From positions 5,817,719 through 5,881,718 of the forward strand of contig NC_044288.2 in NCBI RefSeq assembly GCF_004027225.2: 64,000 bases of DNA, written 5' to 3'. Shown here piece by piece: positions 27,952-56,177 of this stretch. The translations under genes were made by a program, and so were the position numbers. The stretch is from Strigops habroptila (taxonomy: Eukaryota > Chordata > Aves > Psittaciformes > Psittacidae). How positions within the stretch are numbered: position 1 is the first letter of the stretch; each line of letters opens with the position of its first letter. Below the pieces are notes generated by a model. That model searched no databases. It had not been told where the DNA came from and worked only from the letters and a program-made list of their open reading frames with translations.

Positions 27952-28230
27952 CGGACCCCGCTCCGCCCGCGGCCTCCTCAACAGCCAGGCGCCTACCACC
28001 TCCCCCTCACGCACTTCCGCTTCGCGCCCGCCCGCTGCCCGCGCGCGGGGGCTGCCGGGAGCTGTAGTCCAACCCCTGCAGTATGCCCTTTGGCATGTAG
28101 CGCGGGCTGGACTACAACTCCCAGCGGGCACCGCGCGGGGATGCTGGGCAGGGCGGGTAAGTCACTGCTGGCTCCGCCCCTCACGCCACGCCGAGGGAGC
28201 GGCGTCCGGCGGGGCGGAAAATGGCGGCGG
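27952..28230 (-). promoter_or_regulatory. THRAP3: THRAP3 CpG-island promoter and noncoding first exon
   Basis: A strong minus-strand donor (CCG|gtgagtacg) ends a GC-rich exon at 27952; its 5' end is probably near 28000-28040. An ETS/GABP-type site (GCGGAAGTG on the minus strand) lies at 28012-28020. Two ZNF143/SBS-like motifs in opposite orientation flank the likely start: GGACTACAGCTCCCGGCA on the minus strand at 28053-28070, and ACTACAACTCCCAGCGGG on the plus strand at 28111-28128. The exon would splice over about 17 kb to the exon carrying the start codon (5' end at 10865). The exact transcription start is inferred. Confidence 0.7.
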
Positions 28231-28373
28231 CGGAGGCCCGTCGTGTCCGTCCGCCGGGCCCCGCTCCCCGGTGCCCGGCCCCGGGGCTTCCGCAGCCCCT
28301 CGGAGCCCGCAGCCCGCCCGCCCGCCCGGTCCCCCCCACCCCAGGACGCGGCGCGGCAAGCCGAGTTGTCCAC

Positions 28374-28379
28374 TTTATT
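28374..28379 (-). terminator. MAP7D1: MAP7D1 poly(A) signal AATAAA
   Basis: The minus strand reads AACAATAAAGTGG, followed some 30 nt downstream by a G/T-rich run (GTCCTGGGGTGGGGGG) fitting a downstream element. It is the first canonical hexamer after the MAP7D1 stop. Cleavage is expected near 28350-28360. Confidence 0.8.
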
Positions 28380-28561
28380 GTTCGCAGAGGTTGCGTGGAT
28401 GCATAACACTGTCACAACGGCACAGGAGAGCAGCGGGCGCCGGGGGCACGCGTGGGGACATGGGGAGGGGGAACGATCCACCCCGTTCCCCGGGGCGGGC
28501 TGAGCTCTCCCGCACCCCCAAACCCCTCCTTGCCCCCCCGCGGGGCCGCCCGGCCGAGCTC

Positions 28562-28573
28562 TATTTACAGTAT
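28562..28573 (-). promoter_or_regulatory. Pumilio element overlapping a miR-144-type seed site
   Basis: The MAP7D1 transcript sequence here reads ATACTGTAAATA. It contains a perfect Pumilio element (UGUAAAUA) and an 8-mer complementary to the miR-144-3p seed (AUACUGUA), overlapping by four bases. It lies in the AT-rich island of an otherwise GC-rich 3' UTR. Function is inferred from motif match only. Confidence 0.4.
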
Positions 28574-28893
28574 TCACATACATTGTACCCAGCAAGTTAA
28601 ATAACTCCATGATTACAGCACACGGCCGGGGCGGCTCTGGCGGGGTGCGGGGTGCGGGGGGGGTGGGTGTTGTCAGTCTGATAAGGTGCATATTAAAAAA
28701 CGAAACAAAAAGGAAATAAACCCAAAGAACAAAGAGAGAAAAGGGGGCGCCCCCACAGCGGCACCCGCGCCCCCCGCAGCACGGCAACGGGGAAGGAGCG
28801 AGGTGTTCTCTTCTGCCAGCGGCTGCGCGCGGGTCCGGACGTGTCAGGACGTGTTGCGGTGGCCCGGCGGGGACATGTGGCAGGGCCTGGCGC

Positions 28894-43120
<14,227 letters not shown>

Positions 43121-43350
43121 GGCGTGGCGGGGAGGCGCAGAGGGCTGGCCGAGCCGTGCCGAGCCGCGCCGCGCCGCCCCGCTCCCCCCGACCCGGCGGG
43201 GGAGGACGCTCAGCGCTCCCCGCCCCGGCCCCGGCCGCGCATCCCGCCCGGCCCCGCGGCCCCGGGCTGGGGGGAGCGGGCGGGCAGAGGATGCTCTGCC
43301 TCTCCCCTACGCAAAACACGGCCCCAATCCGGCCCTCAGCCACCCTCCCG

Positions 43351-46300
43351 CAGCCAGGGCTGGGACCCCCCCCTCGTCACCCCAGCCTCAGGCCTGCCCC
43401 CAGCATCCCCCCCGCTTTTCTCAGGCACTCTCCCATCTCCAACCCCTCCTCTCCCAAATGTTGGGGCTTGCACCCACGCTTCCCGCCCCCCCCCACATTT
43501 CACGATGCTCCCTCCAGTCACCTGCAAAGCGCTGGCCCTGCAGCAGACACCCCCTGTACCCCCTGCATCCCCGACCACTGCCAGCACCACGATGCACAGC
43601 CACTGCCACTCGGATCACCCCGATTTCCAGGCACCCCAAAGAAGCATTGATTCCCCATCCCCGATCCCCACCTTGGCTGCTTGTGAGGCCTCGAAGCTTC
43701 TTCCCCCACCACCCACCCGCCACACGTGAGCTTTAGTCACCGCCAGCAGCCGCCCCCTGCTCCCAGGGCGAGGGTTTCACCCCACACATCCCACCCTGCC
43801 TCGATAACAGGCTGATAACGAGAGGCCTCCCGGGACAGGAGCAGAGGGCTTGGCTCAGCCCCGCTCCGGGGTGAAACTCCTCTTGGCCTTGCAAGAAGAG
43901 GAGCACGGCACCAATCCCTGCCCCTGCAGCATCCTGGAGCAAATGCACCCCGGGCACGGGGGCTGCCCGCTGCAGCAGCACGTCCAAGGGCAAGGGACAC
44001 ATGGGTGGCAGCAGCAGGAACAGCCATGGGAAACACCACTTCGGGCTTTGCAGGGGCAGCAGGAGCCAAGGACATGTCCCCATTCACCGTGCAGCCAGCC
44101 TGGTCCAGGCATCCCACAAAGTGCCCATCTCTGGGTTCATGGGAACGTGTTGATGAACAGGCTCAGTTTTCTGCAGGCAGCGCCCATCAGGAATGCCTGT
44201 TTTGGGGATGATGTCACCGCAGGGCCAGGAGATCCCCTGCCACCCATCCTCCCTCGCCTACCAGGCAAACAGGTTTCCTGAAATCCCAGCCCTCTTCTCC
44301 GGAAGCGCGTTGCTCTGACTCAGGGGATGGGGAGCGGGCAGGAGGGCTCCTCGGCAGATGGGGCGGCCGTCTGCAGGGGTGACCCTACACCCCAAACACC
44401 CCAAACACCCCAGAGGCCCAAGCCGTGGCCGAGCCGTCACCTTCCTGCAGCCCCCGGCCCTGCCGGCTGCTCACCCGGCTCAGCCAAAGCAGAGGCTTCC
44501 CAAAAACTCCCAGTGGCCTCACCCACCGGCTGACTCCCAGCCAGGGAATGCTGCACGGCTGAGCCACCATGACTATGGGAGCTGTGCAGCCCCGGGGATG
44601 GCGGGGGACAGGAGCGCACGTGGCACAGGAGTGTGTCCCAGTGGACTCACAAACACAGGGGACACAGGGAAGGGGAACAGCCCTGCTCATGTGCCTGTGT
44701 GGCTGAGCCTCCAAGTGGGCTGCGGGACCCCTACGGCTCCTTATTTCCATGGCACATATGGGACTGGGCAGAGCAGAACTGGGGACAAGGGTGTTGGTAG
44801 GTGGCTTCGAAAGCCTTTTGCCATGGCCCTGTGGGTCCCAGCGGGGTGGGCAGGGGGTCTGGCGCAGCATCACCCAAAATGGACAAGCCTTCTGAGGCTC
44901 CGGGGCAGCTTGGCATCAGGTCCAGCCATGCCTATGGTCCTTCTTCCCATGACAGGGCCAGCCTGGAGCAGGGGGCACGGTGAGGAAGGGGCACCCATGG
45001 GTGTACAGGGCCCGCGGCTGTGCTCTGCCAATGCTCCCGGTGCGGGCAGTGATGCGGATGGCTCCTGGCTGCCAATGCCAGCCCAAGTCAATGGGCTTAT
45101 ACAACACTGATCGATCGCTCTGCTGCACACCCTGCTGCATCGGGGTTCCTGGGGCCAGCCCCCCCGGCCCTGCAGTGCTGGGAACAGCCGCCCTCCCAGC
45201 ACTGATGGAAAATCCGATGAGCTCATGACGAGCACATTGCCCGGCCCCAGCAGCTGCATGCCCGGAGCTCCCCGTGCTCCTCAGCCCCCCGGCGTGGGGT
45301 GTAACACTGCCACAGCTCCATCAGGCTGGCCTGTGGAGGGGGATGCACACAGGGGGCAAGGGACCAGCCATGGCTCTAGCCCCACAGCATGCTCATAGCC
45401 TTGACTTGATGCTGCTTACAGGGAGCCAACGGGGTGCCAAGCACCCCAAAATCAAAGGACAATTACAGTTATGGCTTGGCCAGTGTGAGCAGACGCTGCG
45501 GGAGGCCGGGTGCAAACAGGGATGAGGATGGCAAACAAACCCCACTGGCATCACCGGGCAAAGTACTGCGTGGACACCCCAATCCCACCCACTCCCCACA
45601 CCTCTGCCCCCACCCTGCTGCTGTGTGGGGTGGTTTTGGGACCCACGCAGGACAGTGGTACCATGGCCACAAGGGCTGATGTGAACTCCAGCAGACCCCC
45701 ACTAGCCATGGGGCAGTGGCGCAGCAGGAACCCAGGGGTGATGCTCTGTCCCTGCATCCTGCCCTGGAGCAGACTGGTGCGGTACCAGCCTGTCCCTGGC
45801 AGTGTGCTGGGGCAGCCACCAGCCCGGAGCATCTTGCCACGGGGCCAGCATTGCAGCCAGCCACAAAGCCCCAGTGCTGCAGGACAATCCCCTGCGGGTG
45901 CAGGTGACAAATGGGCCAGCGATGGGCTGAGCCCTGCCCTGCCTTGCCACAGCCTTTGCCAGCTCTGTAATTATCCCGGGCTGCAACTGTAATTAGTGTC
46001 CTGATGTCATGGTATCAGGCCTGGGCAGTCCCACCAGCTCCCCGCCAGCCCCACCTTGGCCTCTGGCCCCAGGCTTGAAGGAGATCCCAGCCCTCCAAAA
46101 CCATCCCAAGGAGCTCCAGCCCGGCTCCGGCTACCAGTGCTCCCCGCCAGCATTGCTGCTGGACCCCCATCCCATCCCTGTCCCGCAGCACTGGAGGGCT
46201 GGATCTGGCCCTGTGGGAGCTCCCACTGCTGCATCTCTGCTCCCTGCCTGCTGCCAGCGTCCTGCCTGCTCCTCCTGGGGACAGATCCTGCCTGGGGTCA

Positions 46301-46639
46301 GTCCTGAGCGAGCCCCCAAGGTGGGGGATGAAGGCAGCGCTGCCAGTCCCCCCCCTCGGCACAGGGAATGTGCTGGAGCAGCCCCGGCAGCTATAAATAG
46401 AGCGGGAAGCGCAGGCGTGTGCTGGATGGAGCACACGTGGGGCGGGCGGCTGCTGCCCTATGGCCAGTGTGGGGCACAGGCAGGGTGTGAGAAACGGGGA
46501 GGAGGGTGAAAGAGTGTAAGATCCCTGTTGTCCTGCTGCAAGGAGGCACCCAGCCCTGCGCCGGGGTGTCTGCAAGGCAGACAGTGGTGCTCCCCACAGC
46601 ACATGGGGCACCAGCACCCCGGGCTGCCCGTCCCCATGG
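43351..46639. other. Intergenic region upstream of MAP7D1
   Basis: GC-rich spacer between the MAP7D1 promoter and the CR1 at the 3' end of the GH3 gene. No gene recognised. Small items: a short CACCCCAAA tandem near 44390-44412, a pair of TAATTA homeodomain cores at 45968 and 45990, and a TATA-like site at 46392. Confidence 0.7.
46365..46400 (+). promoter_or_regulatory. Candidate TATA promoter with TEAD-like site
   Basis: CTATAAATAG (46391-46400) lies about 20 bp downstream of GGAATGTG (from 46365), a TEAD/M-CAT-like element. Both suit a tissue-restricted plus-strand promoter, but no coding exon is recognisable downstream before the CR1 at 46640. It may be chance or a noncoding transcript start. 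Confidence 0.2.
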
Positions 46640-47067
46640 ATGATCAGGGGCTGGAGCACCTCCTGTATGAATCCAGGCTGAGAACATTGGGGCTGTTCAG
46701 CCTGGAGAAGAGAAGCTGTGTGGAGACCTCAGAGCAGCTTCCAGTGTCTGAAGGGGGCTACAAGGATGCTGGAGAGGAACCTTCATCAGGGACTGGAGCG
46801 ATAGGACAAGGGGCGATGGGTTCAAACTGAAACAGGGAAATTCAGGTTAGACATAAGGAAGAAGTTCTTTACTGTGTGGGTGCTGAGGCGCTGGGACAGG
46901 GTGCTCAGAGAAGTGGTGAATGCTCCATCCCTGGCAGTGCTCAAGGCCAGGGTGGACAGAGCCTTGGGTGATATAGTCTAGTGTGAGGTGTCCCTGCCCA
47001 TGGCAGGGGATTGGACCTGGATGATCTTAAGGTCCTTTCCAACGCAAACCATTCCATGGTTCTATGG
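46640..47067 (+). mobile_element. CR1 retroposon, 5'-truncated, next to the GH3 stop codon
   Basis: About 430 bp of CR1 3' region, plus orientation, from GATCAGGGGCTGGAGCACC to a terminal TCCATGGTTCTATGG. It starts at nearly the same CR1 position as the copy at 30162-30593 but differs at many sites, so the two are separate insertions. Its 3' end is 12 bp from the stop codon of the GH3 gene, so the GH3 3' UTR should consist of antisense CR1. Confidence 0.95.
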
Positions 47068-47079
47068 CTGTCCCCACCT

Positions 47080-50000
47080 CTAGCACCCGCTCAGGGGCCG
47101 GGCTGCGCCGGTGACGGTGAACCGCGCGCTCAGCACCTCCGAGGGCACCCGCGTCTGCTGCTCCGGCTGCTGCCCACCAGCAAAGAGGGTGAAGGTGCCG
47201 GGCTCGAGGCGCCAGCCCTGCGCCCAGACAGCGCGCTGCTCCGCCAGCACCCGCAAGGACAGCTTGGTGTCCCGGCCCGCCGGCACGGCCACGCGCTGGA
47301 AAGCCACCAGCTGCCAGCGCGGCACGGGCACGGATGGCTGCTCCCACCGCAGGTACAGCTGCACCACCTAACCGGAGCGATGGAGTCAGCGCCAACGAGA
47401 CCCCCTACATCCGTACCCCCCAGAGCCGCGTCTGTGCGGAGCGGCTGTGCTCACCTCCTCGCCATCCCGCTGCCCTGTGTTCTCAAGCACCACAGACACG
47501 GAGAGGTTGGCGCAGATGGGCAGCACTGGAGGGATCAGCACCAGGTCCCGGTAGCGGAACGTGGTGTAGGACAACCCGTAACCAAAGGGGTAAAGAGGGG
47601 GCTCCTGCCCGTAGTACCGGTACGTCCATCCCTCCATGGTGTAGTTCTCCATCGGTGGCACCTGCGGGACGTGGGGATGGTGGAGCAGGACACGGTCAAG
47701 CATCAGCCCTTCATCCCATGGTCCCCCAGCCACCAGCGACAGGGAAGGGCTATGGGTGCTGCCCTGGCCTTACCTGGTGCATGCCCGCGGGCCACGTGGC
47801 CGGCAGCCTGGCAGCCGGGCTGGCCCCGGCCTCCCCCAGCAGCACCCTGGTGATGGCGAGGCCGGTGGCCTGGGCAGGGAAGAAGCACGCCAGGATGGCC
47901 CCCACACCCTCGTGTGCCTGTGCCCAGCTCACGTCCAGGGGCCCCGCGTTGAACAGCAGCAGGATGACAGGGCGCCCAGCGGCTGCAGGGAGATGGTTGT
48001 CACCAAAAGCCCCACATGAGTGCTACTTGCATGGATCTGGGGTGCCCCATGGATGGGGAGGTTGTGGTCCCCCTCCCTGCACCACATCCCATCACCACCC
48101 GCCAGTCCCCCGTCACCAAGCAGAGCCCCACTGAGCCCCTACCTGCCTGCACAGCATCCTGCAGCAGCTCCAGCTGGTGCCCTGGCAGGGACAGGTCACT
48201 CCGGTCCCTTCCCTCTGTCTCCACATCCGTCCCTGTGTGAGGACAGCCAAGGGACAGCCCCTTACACCCACCCGGGGCACTGCGGATGGGCAGGGCAGAG
48301 GGGCACTGCCTTGGGGGTCCCTGCTCCCACCTACCTGTCCCCAGGCAGACCACCACCACATCGGCTGCCCCTACGGCACCCACCACCTCTGCCTGTGAGT
48401 AGCGCCGGCACCGCGGCTCGAGGCAGCCCGCCGCAAAGCTGACATTAACCGGCAGCGTCTCCAGCCCCCTCCTGTGCCAGGGAAGAGCACAGGATGGTGG
48501 CACCTTGGGGACACCCCCCTTGCCCCGTCCCCCAGTGCAGGGTTGAGCAGCTCCGGCAGCAGTGCCCAGGACCGGAGGATGCTTGGCAGCACCGCGCTGT
48601 CTCACCGCGGAGTGTAGATGTACTGTGGCTCTGGCACCGGCGCATAGTCCCCGAACAGCACCTGGGGGTTGTCGGCGAAGGGCCCCACAACCTGCGGAAG
48701 GCAGAGGGGTGAGGGTGGGCACTGGCAGCCCGTGCAGCCCTCCATACCTGCGTGCCTGGGGTATGGAGCCGGCAGCCCCATGGTCACCATGTCCCCCTGC
48801 CCACCTCTGTGCTCAGTGCTCACCGCGAGGCGCTTGCCGGGCAGGTCCTGGGCCCGGAGGGGCAGCGTCCCCCGTGAGTTCTTCAGCAGCACAAAGCTCT
48901 TGACAGCAGCTTCCAGCGAGAGGTTTCGGTGCTCAGGGCTCTGCACGACGCTCAGGTTCAGGGTGCTGTAGGGGTTCATGGCCGGCGGGTCGAACTCCCC
49001 CAGCCGCATCCGGGTGTAAAAGAGGGGCCGGACCCGGTCACGCAGCATCTGCGAAGACCCCGACACCAAAACCATGGTTGTGCTCAGTGGGGACGGCCCT
49101 GGCTCCTTTGCCCCCAGCCCCGCTCCCCCCAGCTCACCTGCAGCGTGATGTTACCCATGGCCAGAGCCTGAGGGATGTGCATGAAGACGTTGTTCCTCAC
49201 ACCATAGGACAGCTCCAGGTTGCAGCCGGCGTTCACTGATGCTGCCGTGCCAGTGAGAAGGGAAACCACCCGTCACGGCTGCGCGGTGTCCAGGGACCCT
49301 GTGCCCGCCCCGGGAGCTCACCGACTGCCGTCTCCAGGAAGGTGCGTGTGTAGTGGTGCCCCAGCATGATGAGCTCCAGAGCCCCCGCGTCGCTCACCAC
49401 GTAGCCGTCGAAGCCCCACTCACCGCGCAGGATGTCCGTCAGCAGCTTCTTGTTGGCGCAGGCAGGAACGCCGTTGATCCTGTTGGAGATGGGATGTGGC
49501 AGCACGGACAGCCAGGCACCACCACCCCTTGGGCTGTGCAGCCTCCACCATTTGTACCTGTTGTAGCTGCACATGAAGCTGTAGGAGCCGGCACGCGCAC
49601 ACGCCTGGAACTGGGGCAGGAAGGTGGTGCGCAAGTCCCGCTCCAGCACCTGCAAGCGCCACGGTGGAGAGGGGTCAGTGCCAGGGGGAGCCGCTCACCA
49701 CCCCATGGCTCCACTGCCCTCACCTTGGCATCGAAGCTGAGCCTGGAGACGGGGATGTTCTCGGGGCCCCCGTGCACACTGAAGTGCTTGCAGCCAGCGC
49801 TGGCCTTGATGTAACGGGGGTGCGGGCCCTGCAGCCCCTGCACGAAGCTGCGGGCCAGCTCCCCGCTCAGGAACGGGTCCTCCCCATAGGTCTCCTGGAT
49901 GAGGTGCAGACAGGTCATGGTCAGGACGCCCAGCCCCACACCCCGCCACCAGCACCCCGGGGAGCTGCTGTCACCCTCTGGCTGGACAGACATGGTCCAG

Positions 50001-50685
50001 CGTGGCCTGATCCCTGGGGTCCCCCCACCCTGCCATGCTGGCACCTGGTTCCTGCCCCACAGCGGGTGCCTCATGATGTTCAGGACGGGGCTGAAGCAGC
50101 TGAGCCCTGTGTGGTCACTGTAGCGGCCGGCGGCAGCGAAGGCATTGTGCTTGGCTCTCACCTCGGTGGCCGTGGCATTGGCCACCCGGTAGATGAGCTC
50201 AGGGCTGCAGGGAGAGCACGGGGGCACCTCATGGGGCCATGTCCCAGTGTGGATCTCCGGGTGCCCCATCCCACGGGGGTCCCGGTGCCCCGATGCCGGC
50301 ACCTGAAGGCAGCAGCGAGTCCCAGCGCCTGGGGGAAGGCCGTGGCCCATCCGGGTGCCTCCACATCGCCCCGCAGACACTCAGTGTTCCAGTTGTAGGG
50401 CGCGATGCCCAGCCTTGGGATGGGGGGCGCAGGGCCGTTCCCCAGCGCACCCCCCCTCGCTACCTGCAGCACCAGCTCGCTGGGGCTCAGCCGGCCCAGG
50501 AGGTCGTCGAGGCGGCGGTGCCAGGGCAGCGCCGGGTCCTGGAAGGGAAAGGGGAATGGGGAAGGCTCCGCTCGGCCCGGCCCGGCGCACAGCACTGCGC
50601 ACAGCACTGCGCACAGCAGCACGGCGCCGGCCCGGAGCCCCGCCACAGCCGCTGCCGGGGCCGGCGCTGCGGCTCGGCGCGCCAT
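47080..50685 (-). CDS. Secreted glycoside hydrolase family 3, beta-D-xylosidase-like
   Basis: Exons in transcript order: 50685-50303, 50204-50045, 49894-49724, 49649-49558, 49479-49322, 49241-49138, 49048-48824, 48691-48606, 48471-48335, 48232-48143, 47982-47774, 47661-47455, 47367-47080. They sum to 2310 nt, 769 codons plus stop, phases agreeing. Residues 1 to about 38 are a signal peptide. The barrel domain (about 45-360) has WNTECLRGDVEAPG, ETYGEDPFLSG, AGCKHFSVHGGPEN, FMCSYNRINGVPACANKKLL and GEWGFDGYVVSDAGALELI. The aspartate of VVSD (about D299) fits the GH3 nucleophile. The second domain has LLKNSRGTLPL, GPFADN and GTDVETEGRDRSDLSLPG, the usual acid/base region. YYGQEPPLYPFGYGLSYTTF opens the fibronectin-III-like C-terminal domain. 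Several N-glycosylation sequons and no KDEL suggest secretion or lysosomal delivery. The layout and motifs match plant/fungal beta-xylosidases; substrate unproven. The 5' end of exon 49241-49138 could instead lie 6 nt downstream. Confidence 0.93.
50585..50622 (-). repeat. 12-bp tandem repeat coding the signal-peptide core
   Basis: GCGCACAGCACT is repeated about three times. In the GH3 gene it encodes the run AVLCAVLCAVLCA, the hydrophobic core of the signal peptide. Copy-number change would lengthen or shorten that core by four residues without a frameshift. Confidence 0.85.
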
Positions 50686-52249
50686 GGCACGGCTCGGTTC
50701 CCGAGATCAGCCCGGCCCAGGCCACGGGCGGCGGGCGGAGCGCGGCGCACTGCAGCTCGGTCCTGTCCCCGCCGGACGGGGCGGAGCGCGGTGGGACGGG
50801 ATGGGGGCGGTTCCGGGGCGCTGCTCCGCTCCGGCCGCTTCCCCCCGAACGAAGGCACCGGAGCACGGGGCACCGTGCAGCCAGGCCGCGGCTCCCGTCC
50901 CTGGCTCCGCCGCTGTGGCAGGTCGAGGTGTTTTGGTGTCCGCGCTCCCCCGAGCACCTCCCGACGCGGGCACGTCGGTGAGCGGGAACCGGGAGAGCTG
51001 CCCGGTGCTGCCAAACCGGCTCCTGGGGTCAGCGGGGCTGGGGGGCAGTTGTCCCACCGCTGCTCCAGTCCCAGACCCAAAGCAATGATGGGAAGGGCTT
51101 TTGTTAGCACACTGCGCTTTAATGAGAGCCATGGAGGGTGATGCTGGTGCAGGTCCCCGAGTTCCCAGCCAGCCCAGCCCCAGTGCCAGGGACCCACATG
51201 GTGACCAGGGACATGGTACCTCCAGCAGCCACAGTGGCCGTGGTCACGCGCTCGGTGCCTGGAGGCCAAAGCTTCTGGTCCTCCTGGCCATGCCACCAAG
51301 TCCCACACTTGCAGCCTGGGGGGACAGCGCAGGGCTGGGTGGTGGCTCCGGCACGAGCACGCCGGCAGGGATGTGGCCGGGCCTGGCACATGTCCCAGGG
51401 CCCAGCCAGGTGACTTCCCAGCCAGCAAGGGCCAGCACGGCATCACCGGGAGCAGCACATGCGGCTCGGGCAGCCTGGGCACACGGCGGTGTTTGCTCTG
51501 TGGCTTTCCCACACAGCTGTTCCCACACAGCAGGGTTTGGCTTGGCGCTGGGCAGCCCTGTGTCTCCATGTGGGTGAGTTTGGTGACCACCCAGCTCAAG
51601 AGGCTCATGCCCACCTCCAGCATCACATCCATGTTTCACCGTGTAGCTCCCCAGCTGGGAGGTGCACAACAGGCAAAAGAAGAGCACAAAACGTCCCTCT
51701 GCCTGCCAGCACAGTGATGGGACTGGGAGCAGAGCAGCACTTCCAGGCTGCTCCTTGCGCTTTAGGGCTGGGAGATGGGGAAGCACAGAGACCTCATCAT
51801 CTTGCTGGCACCGTGTCCCACTCCTGCAACGCTGGCAGCCCCTCAGTGTGGGTCAGGCTGGTATCAGGCCTGGGGGCTCGCAGCCCAGCGAGCACAGGCT
51901 GCGCCGTCCCGGGGATGCAGCCATGTAAGGCAATGGCAGCAGGTCGGCTGTGTCCGTCGGGAGCCCAGCCGGCACCGCTGCTCGGTGGTCACGGGGGGGA
52001 TCTCCCAGCTGCTGGATTCCTGAGCAGGGTCTGGCTACCGGCTCCCCCTGCGCCTGGAGCAGAGCCCCCATCACACTGCCCCAGCCAGAGCCACCCTGGG
52101 GCACGGGGCAGCGAGTGTCAGCGCTAGAGACGTACCCAAATAAGTACCTAAGTGCCAGGCAGCACTGGGAGCAGCGGCCAGTGCTCGGGTGGCTGGGAAG
52201 GGTGAGGACGAGCTCGGTTGTCCCGGCAGCCACTGCAGCCAGCCCAGAG
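50686..52249. other. Intergenic region between the GH3 gene and TRAPPC3
   Basis: The first ~300 bp are CpG-rich and presumably the GH3 promoter. The rest is GC-rich without a recognised gene. On the minus strand a pyrimidine-rich acceptor (about 51316) is followed by a stretch ending in ATTAAA (51117-51122), which looks like a possible last exon (about 51095-51315). Its frames match nothing I know. Confidence 0.5.
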
Positions 52250-52768
52250 CCCGCTCCACCCGCCCCGGGGGACACCGGTTTGTGCTGGGCAGGGGGGGAC
52301 GAGCAGCGCCAGGACCGGGGGAACCTTCCCCACGGACTGGCCCTTGCTTCGGCAACGGCCCTTTCAGCGAGAGGCGGCTCATCCAGCGGAAACCCCCCAT
52401 AGGAGAGCCGCCACCGGGGCCGGGGCACCTCGGCAGCCGCCGTCCCGGGATCGGCCACAGCACCGAAGCCACCACACACAGCCCGGCCGGTGGCACCCGG
52501 GGACGAGAGGCCCGGGGGGAGCGCCCGCAGCGGCCCCGGCCTGGAGCGACCGGAGGGTCCCGGTCCCAGTCCCGGAGGGACCGGCCCGGCGTGCGGAGTC
52601 GCCCCCTGGCGGCACACGCCCCGCCCTGCACGCCGGGATTCGCGGGCGCCCGCGGATCACGGCGCGGCCGCGGTGCACTCCGGGGGTTGTAGTTCGGCGG
52701 CGGAAGCAGGAGCGTCGGCGAGCCCCGCGGAGCGCAGCGGCAGGCGGCGGCGCTGCGGACAGGGCAGG
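52250..52768 (+). promoter_or_regulatory. TRAPPC3: TRAPPC3 CpG-island promoter with ZNF143 site
   Basis: CpG-dense sequence leads to the TRAPPC3 start codon. At 52674-52693 the minus strand reads ACTACAACCCCCGGAGTGCA, close to the ZNF143/SBS consensus (ACTACAATTCCCAGCATGC). It is followed by GGCGGAAGC, an ETS-like core, which places the likely transcription start around 52700-52750. No TATA box. Confidence 0.65.

Positions 52769-56177
<3,409 letters not shown>

Larger units (their letters stand above)
28355..28893 (-). other. MAP7D1: MAP7D1 3' untranslated region
   Basis: Runs from the MAP7D1 stop codon to just past the poly(A) signal, about 540 nt. It is mostly GC-rich, with a short AT-rich island around 28560-28620 and another around 28680-28740. 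The end point is inferred from the AATAAA signal. Confidence 0.75.
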
